Below, one piece after another: positions 42,201 to 51,200 of a DNA stretch of 64,000 nucleotides. Each line of letters begins with the position of its first letter. The stretch's first letter is position 1. The stretch spans positions 1-64,000 of IMG/VR virus record IMGVR_UViG_3300034104_005687; one strand, 5' to 3'. Under the pieces are notes generated by a model that searched no databases, was not told the origin of the DNA, and saw nothing but the letters and a program-made list of their open reading frames with translations. This DNA is from a virus. Position numbers and translations under genes: made by a program.

Positions 42201-45200
42201 ACTCCGTTGCCACCAAAGAATGTTATTGTAGGTTGCGATCTGTAGCCTGATCCAGACGAAGTCAGGTTGATTGCAACCACGCGGCCTGCACTGTTGATCA
42301 CTGCTGCTGCGGTTGCTGCGATTGCTGCATCGCCGGTGATTGTGACTTCAGGTGCTTCGGTATAGCCCGAGCCGCCATCGACCACTGTGATAGAATCAAT
42401 GCTTACCAAATAGTTGTTGTACCACTGATTGTAAGGAAATTGTGCCCAAATTGTGTCAGTAGCGGCTGCGTCGCTTAGTACATTGCTGACTTGAGCTGCA
42501 CTTTGTGCATAAGGCAACAGTATTGGACTGGTAAACTGCGGAATTTCAAGACTGGTGTTGAAATATGCAGGAACATCAAAATCAGCAATATCGCCTAGGT
42601 AGGTGTCTGAACCAAAATATTTTAAGTTAAACTCTCTGATCTGTACATGATAAGGTTTGACTTCTTGAATGTAATCCAGCACAAATTCTTGATTGTCTCT
42701 GCTGTAATTCTGGAACGGCAACAGTTCACGAAGTTTGTGATCAACATCAACCAAACTGGTCTTGACCAGCCACTCAGGTGCTGCAAATTCGCTCAACACA
42801 AAGTTAAACATCAAAATCAGTGCACGATTGCGCTCAATGGCCAACTCGTCGATCAGCAATTCTTCGTTGATGGCCTGAATAATTTTTCTTGATTCGATGC
42901 TGGGTTCTTGATCGTAATACTGAGCATCGAACACTTCTGAATCAAACCCAAAACGTCCAATTTCGTAGTCCCACACTTCGTTGCTCACACTGATTGTACC
43001 GTCTTCGAGTCCTACTCGTTCCCACCCAAGGTCGGTCAGCAGGTAAATTTCGAATTTTCCTTGAGCGTTGGCAGTTACTTTTACAGAGCTGCCAACAGGA
43101 ACGTCAATGGTGCCAAGGCTGCTAAAAGTAGGAACTTCTGCAATGGGTTTGATGCTGAAATTGTATCCAGGTCTGTACCAGTTGATATAGTCCCAGTAAT
43201 CGGGGGTGTTGAAGTTCTGTACTTTGACCAACACCAGTTCACGAACTCCCAGGTTGTTGCCAGTGGTGGATTCTACTTGATAAATGGTCCAGAGACCTTG
43301 ATTGTCAGCATCAGACAGAACCAAATATCTATAATCCAGTGGTACTGCATAGATATTTTGAAATCCAAGAATTTCAAGGTTAGCCACTTCCATGTTCCAT
43401 TGGCTTGTGCCTGCCAGCGGGATAGGATCAGCACTGTTCAGCAGATTGAAACTTCTGATTTCAGAAATTGGATACTGTGCCAACACGCTGTTGACTTTGT
43501 TGATATAGTTCTGCAATGCTGCAAATCGATCCACAAACATGCTTTGACGAGGACGGAATTGCACACCATAGCGTTCAGCTGGGCTTAGATTTATGTCAGG
43601 AACTTGATTACCAGCGGTGTCAACGCCACACAGGCTGTCTTGAAACTTTCTGTACAATCCATCGCTTAAGAACCCGTCGCTGCGATCCTGCGGAATTAGT
43701 TCGTATTCAACGTGTACATTGTCGTTGGTAAGTTGTCTGTCAAACTCAATATGCAGCACAGTGTCTTGTGCTTCAATTAGAGTTTCGCAGTTGTAGATAG
43801 CAACCGTGTTGGCATCAATTGGCGCAAGATATGCAATACCTGTGGCTCGAGGATTTTCAATGTATCTAGCCACTGTGTCTATGCTCAGCGTTTTGCCTTG
43901 CTGTGTTGCCACTGTGCTGATACCGCGCACCCAGAAATAGTATCTAGTGTCAAACACATTTTGACGGCTTAAAGAAGTATTGACCACAAAACTCAATGTG
44001 TTCAACGGAGTTCCTGGACCAGTATAGTCAGCGGGTGCCACTGTGCTTTCAATCCATTGATAAACATCTACAGTACTGCCAGGGAAGATTTGTCCCCATC
44101 GACGGCTAGCGTACACAATGTCGTCTTGGGCAGGATCAATAAATCTCACGTTGCTGACGTTCCACCACACTTGGCCCACATGAATTGGACCCCATACTGA
44201 TCCGCGATTGTTTTGTGGACCAGCATTGTAGCCTGCTGGGTCAACAGCACCAATGTAATCAATGTTTTGCTGTGCGGCGCCCAGTATTTTGCCTTGCAAG
44301 GGATTGAAAAAATCCAAGAACTCGGTAGTGGCTGAAGTAACTTGATCGTACAAGAACACAGAATTCAACAGTCGGATATCCACAGTAGGTTGTTGAATTC
44401 GCTTGACTGCCCATGTGGGAGAACGAGTTGGATTACTCCAAACATACGCACGTCCAAAGTTTGACAACGACGAGTCTTCAATATCGTCTCCGGGTGCAGA
44501 CATCCACAAGATACCCGAGTTGTAGTTTACAGCAGTCCCAAAATTGTCACCATACACCAACGACGGTATTTCAATCTGAGTACCAAATATAAATTTACCT
44601 GGATTGGTCACAGACGGGGCCGATGACGCCAAATAGTCATAGGTGTAAACAGCACCACTCTGAGGTACGCCACTGAAAAACTCTGTGGCGCCTGCGTCCC
44701 AGTCTGTGGTGTTGTTGTCCCACACAGCAATGATGTATGTGGTACCAGTGGGTGCTCCGACCACCAGTGATGTAGCAGAGTCGTCGATGCTGATGCTGTA
44801 ACCAAACTGTGCAAAGTTTTGTGGATAAGGGCTTTGTATAGCCTGTGTGTACACAAATGTGTCAAACCCAATGTCGTCAAACGCAGTTCCAATACTGCCT
44901 GGCGCAACTTGTAGTTTGTTGCCAACAGGTGCTGCATTTGTGTTGGCAACACTGATTGTTATTTTGCCATCTGAGGTCACAGAGGCTGTGGTGTTGGGCA
45001 CAATGTTGCTAATTGCTGTGGCCAACCCGGCCAAGTTGGCTCCTGCTCCTGCTGGCACAGCAACATCAATGTTGTTGACACGCAGTGTATTGCCTGCAGT
45101 GAGTGTGGGATTGGACACAGTAGATGTGATTGTGCCGTAAACTCTGGCCTGGTTGACTTGTCGTTCAACTATGCCGCCTTTGTAAATTTGCAAACTGCTT

Positions 45201-48200
45201 TGTGGTGCACCCACATACAAGCTACAGTTGTAAGAACAAATATCCACGCTTTGCCCAAAATTTGAAAACTCTTCAATGACGTTTTGTGCAACTTGTTGTA
45301 CCAATGCAAACTGGTTGGTTTCTATCTCAACAATGTCGCCGGCGCTTAGAGGCTGATTCACAATCACACTGTTACCGTCCACTCCAAAAGTAAACGTGTC
45401 TCCAGGATAACTGTAAGTTTCGTTGATCAAAAACTGATTGTTGACCACAACACTTATTGGCTCAACTGGGCTACCTTCTACATCAAACACAATGTCGCTG
45501 CCGCCTTGATAGATAAAGCGTTGAACATTTCTGTCAAAAACGTAGACCAATCCTGCCTGCACTTTGCCAGCAGCAGTCACAGTTGGTGTACCAATCAGTA
45601 CTTGTCTACCGTCTGTGGTGCAACTCACACTGGTTCCAAAGCCAGCATCTGATGCTAGGCCTGCAACTGTCAATGCGCCTACGTACTGCCAGAAACCTTT
45701 GGCTCGCACAACTACCACATCTGCAGAGCCCGGAGCAGTGGTGAATGTAATTCTTTTGGTGGTGCTGTTGAATGTGTAATCAATGTTGGGACGTTGCAGC
45801 ACTGTGTTGATTTCAACACTAAAACTGTCGATTGTGCTGTCTGACAGACTTACTTGATACAAATATGGTGCCAAATCAAACTGAACTGTGCTGCCGTTGG
45901 TTGTCAACTGTAGCAGCGAAATGCGGGTGATTGCAATCAACACATTGTCAGCAGGAGGGGTTGTAAATGTTACTGAAGTAAATCCAACACTGGCTGTTCC
46001 AGTACCAGTACCAGGGCCTGTGGCAGTAAATGTTACTCCCACAGTGTTTGATGCGGCACCAATCAATGTAAAATTAGTTGATCCTACAGACACAATGGTG
46101 TACTGTGTCCCAACAGTGAAGAATCCTGCTGGTACCACTGTGGAGTCCACAGTGTAATCAGTGTTTAACTGCTGGATTGCTCCGTCCAAGGTAACACGTA
46201 ATTGAGTGTCAAACGCAATTCTAATTGCGTTACCAATAGAGAATGTTTCGGTGGCGCCGTTGCCGCGAGCAGTGACTGTTTGATCTTGCCAATCAACTCG
46301 TCCATATGCATACACTCTATTGACTGCAGGCGCACCAACATACATCCAACGCTCGTCTTGGCTCATGGCCACACTGTAGCCAAACTTGCCTTGATCTGCA
46401 CTGACGCTGCCAGGAGTGGTCAATAGTTGCCAGTTGCTGTAAGGGTTAGAACCTGGAGTGTAGGTAGCCTGATCTCGATAGATTACAGCGGCATATCCAT
46501 TGTTGGCTTGGCTAGCAGACCCCAAACTGTAGGGAGCACCAGCAACTGCCCAGTTGGTGCTGCCAAAGTCCACAGAGAATCCATAACCGCGTGCTGCTGG
46601 CACACCTGAGCCTGCGCTGGTTTGTACATCCAGCGTGAGTATAGCATCTGCGTCAGTGACTGGACTCACTGGCTGATAAGTGCTGCTGAAGTCTTTGACA
46701 TACACATACACTGCTCCTCGAGTGTAAGGATTGGTGCCAGTAAGGTAGTTGGGACTGCCAACTATGGCTGCAAACTGATTGGTAGCCTGACTGATTGCTC
46801 GACCGTATTCTTCTCGTGCATCCAAAACCTTTGGAGCCAGTTCAGTGACTTGATCGAATACTACATCTTTTTCTAGCACTTCCCATAGATTGTTGCCATT
46901 GTTGTCTACCCAAACAGTCAAAGTATTGTCTATGGTGTTGGCATAAGGCAAGTCAACTACATCACTGGCCTGTGCCACACGCAAACTTTTGAGCGTGAAT
47001 CCTATACCGTTGCCATTGGCCACTGTGCGGTTGCCCGCAAACTGGAATGCAATGGTTACTTCTGTCAATCCAGGCACAGTCAACACATCGTATACACCGT
47101 CAACTTCGCTGTCAAAGTACTTGATAATCAGTTTGTCGCCCACGGCCAATCCGTGTTGCTGGCTAAACACCACTCGACTGGTAAAATCCAAATTGTCGCA
47201 AACATGACTTATGATGCCTGGCACAGCGTTGCATTGATACACATTCCAATCATAGTTGTTGACTTTGGCCGCCCATATAGTGGCACCGTCAACAACTTTT
47301 TCAATGTTGGCTGCAATGTTGGCAGAGTCATTGATGTCAAACACTGTGATGTCAACGTCGTCTAGGTTCACATAACCTGCACCAGGCAGCCCTATATCAG
47401 TTGGCAATTCAGTAGTGGTTGGCAAATAGTCCGGCGATGTCAGTTTGAAACTCTGTCTCCACACATTACCTAAAAATATCTGTTGATCAGCTATACTGGG
47501 TTCTTGAGGATTTGTAACTTGAATCAAACTTGGGCTGGCACTCAGCAATGCACGGTTCAGTCGTAGCTCTACATAACTGCGATTTGCGTTGGCGCCGTAC
47601 ACTGCACGCTGAACTGCCCAGTTTTCATAAATGTCGTACTCAGCACTTTCCTTGCCCAAGTCAGCCTGTTTGAACAGTTCAGCACTGAGAATGGTTCCTT
47701 TGCTGCCCAAGAATTGACGATACACATTGATCTGGCTGACATCATCAAGGTTCAATGCTGCCATGTATTCACGTGGTCTAAAACCAATCAGTCCATAGCT
47801 AAACAAGTCGTTTTCGGCATCAAGGTTGGCTGTGTTGATGTTGTAGCTGTTTTCCAACTGGTCAGCTTTGTTGGCCAAGTTAGGCAACAGGCCTTGTTCA
47901 ATCTGTTCATACTCGCTTTGCAACCAATCACTGAAATTGAAAATTGCACTGGGTTGAACAATGGTTGCTGCGCTCCAGAATCGATTCTTGTAACGAACAA
48001 TTTCGCCCTTGCTGTAGGTTCTTGCGCCAGTCCATTCTTCCACATTGTCTTGATTGAGAATAAAACCTTGAGCATCTACACTGCCGTTCCAGTCGCTGCT
48101 GTTGGTCATTACCAAGTTGAGGCGGCTCTGGCGAGCTCCGGTGGTCGGGTCATAGATCAAATCACCAAACACACTGACGTTGTCCAACACAATCATGTGC

Positions 48201-51200
48201 TCGTAGGAAGTGTACTTGAGCTCAACAAAGCTAAGAGTTTGATCCACCAACGGTTGTACAGTGAATGTGTTGTCAATTCTGACCACATTTACATTTCGAG
48301 TTGGCAGTTCCTGACGGTTTTGATCCAACAGCACATTTTCGCTGGTTTGTGCTTGAATGCTGTCAACCACTGCTTGATCACGACTCACACTGAGTTTGGT
48401 CGCCAATGGGTTGAGGTTGATAATGGCATCTTCATTCCACCCTTGCTGGCTCCAGTACAGGAATTCTTGAGACATTTGAGCCCAGGTCAGCACATAACCA
48501 TTGTCAATGTTGTCAAATACCAAGCCCTGTGTTTCGTAATACTTGCCCAAGCTCAACAAAAAGTCAACCACACTGGTAGTGTTGTTGAAAATATATCCGT
48601 AGGGTATCTGCACCACAGTGTTTGAATATGCAGTAGGCACACGCACAGTTGCACCTGCTACGCTGATGGTTTGCAATTGTCCATTTGGTCGGCTTTGTAG
48701 CACACTGAAATATGGTTGCACGGTACTGTAGCCAAACACAGCATACCCTCCGGGTACTTGCTGTATCAGCACAGAACTGTAACTCACACGCTCAAACGGC
48801 TGGTTTTTGTACAATACCAGATTGTAACTTTCGTCAGGAATCAAGAAAGTTGTGTTGGTAGAATTTGGGCTAGACTTTTCTGTAAAGACCTTGATGTATT
48901 GCTTGTCTGAAAAACTAGCCAGCCTATAACTCAGTCTTACATCTAAACTAGCCAAGTTGGCAGTCAAATCTTCAGTAGAGTCTAGGCCACTTTGTCGGTT
49001 GTAGTCCACAATCCAGTTGATGTAACTGGCTTTGCTGACGCCGTCGCCGTAGACTTCAATACCATTGGCGTCCAGTCGGTAGCGATTGTTGTACAAATAT
49101 TGATCTTGTGCAATGTTGTAACGATACAGATCTCGGTCAGCAAACAGTGCAAAAAATTCAGCAGACCTAGTAAGGGCCAGCAGTCTCATCACTGCAAACG
49201 GATAATCTGAGCTGTTGTACCAGGATGCTTGCACTGGACCGCCATCAGCAAGACTCCAGCTCTTGCGGAACTGGCTGTCGTTGTAAGTACCAACCACAGA
49301 GTTAAAAGGACTCAGCAAGTTTCCTTCCTCACCAGTGGGGACAACGTCAGTCAGCCCTGGGCGTGCATACCGTGGATCAAAGTAAGGGGCCACAGGATCA
49401 CGAATATAACCTGCTTCAAGGTCGTCCCATAGAACCAAGTTGCCCGAAGTATAAGGGGCTGGACCGTAGGTGTCGTCCCACCACAGTGGTTTTACAGATA
49501 GCCCCAACATTTCCCATGGGGTCAGTTGTGGTTGCTGGGTGTCGTAATAGTATTGGTATATGCCGCGCCAGGCGCCAGGCAAGTCTTCACCATCGAGTTT
49601 GCTTTGTGCTGTGCTGTAGTTCCAAGTAAACTGATTAGACACACTGTAGTCTTGAGTGGTGTAATCAAGTTTGTTCCAGGCTACATAGCTCAAAAACTGC
49701 TGATTCAAAATAGTGTCTACATCGCTGACAGAATATCCTGTGTCACGGAACTGTCCAGGAATTACATCAGCAGTAGACAGCGGAATAGGATTGCCATCCA
49801 TCTTGATGTTGTTGAAAATTCTTGTTTCGAATTCCAACAACACATCGTCCCGAATGTCGCCAAACACTGGTGTAATTGATCCGTCATGACCGACTATCAC
49901 TGACTGTGGACCTGATGTGGCCTGTATAGTGATTGTTTCAGGACGCCAAACTGGATACAATCCCATTTTAGTAGGAGTATTGGGCACAAAACTTCCGTAG
50001 GTAGCAGTGTACTCACGAATGGTCAATTGATCTCCCAGAGTCAATGCAGTTAACACTGTGATTCGAGGTCCGTCGCTGGCCACAACATAGTCTAGATTTC
50101 GTGTCAAGATTTCGCTATTGAGGTACACGTTCATACCTAAGTAGTTGGAGCTAGAGTAATTGTAAACTTGTACTGTGTCAAATACATCTGTGGTTGTGAA
50201 GCTCACTGTGTAATTGGTGTCAGTGTACACAGCGCCTGATGGCAACATGTCAGTCCAATAGAATGGCTGTGTATCTACTTTTCCTGCAGTCAAAGTTTCA
50301 ATGGCTTCGTCTAATATCTGGGCAGGAGTTTCAAACTGTATCAGCTGCTGAGTCACATTGTTGAGAATCAAGTTTTTTATCTTGATATATTCACGACTGT
50401 TGTAGACCAACGAATTAAAAATATTGTATTCTTCGCTGCGCATGAAATAGCCCAGCATGGTCATTGGAGAACTCTGTTGAAGAATTATCAGGCCGTAGGG
50501 CACCAGGTTGCCAAGGTCTCGAGTGTTGTTGGAGCCTGATATAGATCCAGCAAATGCAGGCAAATTTTCGCAGATAGACTGATAGTGTTGACGAACAGTG
50601 CCCAGTGTATAAGTTGGGCTGTTGCTGTTCAACGGGTTGTTTTCCAGGTTGATAGGTACTTGATAAAACCCTGTTTTGCTGATCTGCTGACTCAGTGCTG
50701 ACACTTCAATTACATCGTCGGGCGAATAGATCTTAGACAACACAATGGTAGTGGTGTTGTTGGTGCGTGTATAAGTGTAATCGCCAGGCAACACAAACTG
50801 CGATCCCACATATATTTTCAACACAGGCACTGTGGTAACGTCATCTACTCTGACATCAATCAGCAAAGGTTGTCCAGAGTAGGTAAATTTAAATTGTTGA
50901 TAAATCTGACTGGTGGTAGCAGCATTTTGCCAACCAATCAATGACTGATACTCTGTACGAGACGAATACTCACGCACAAACCCATCACTGACTGATTGTG
51001 TTGTACTCACACTGCCGAGAGTGTACACAAATGTGTCTGTGTAAAGATTGTTGTCAAAAACAATGTCTCCCACATTGGCAATATTTAGATATTTGAGAGG
51101 TATTTTTAGCACAGCGTCAAGAATACCAGTGTCTCCTACAGCATAGCTAAACAATTTACTGCCCACAAAGTTTGAGCTTGGATATACTGCACGGTTACCA

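Noticed and set aside
47714-48625. A 303-codon plus-strand open frame inside the giant structural gene
   Set aside because: Same reason: composition typical of an antisense frame, no ribosome site, no recognisable motif.
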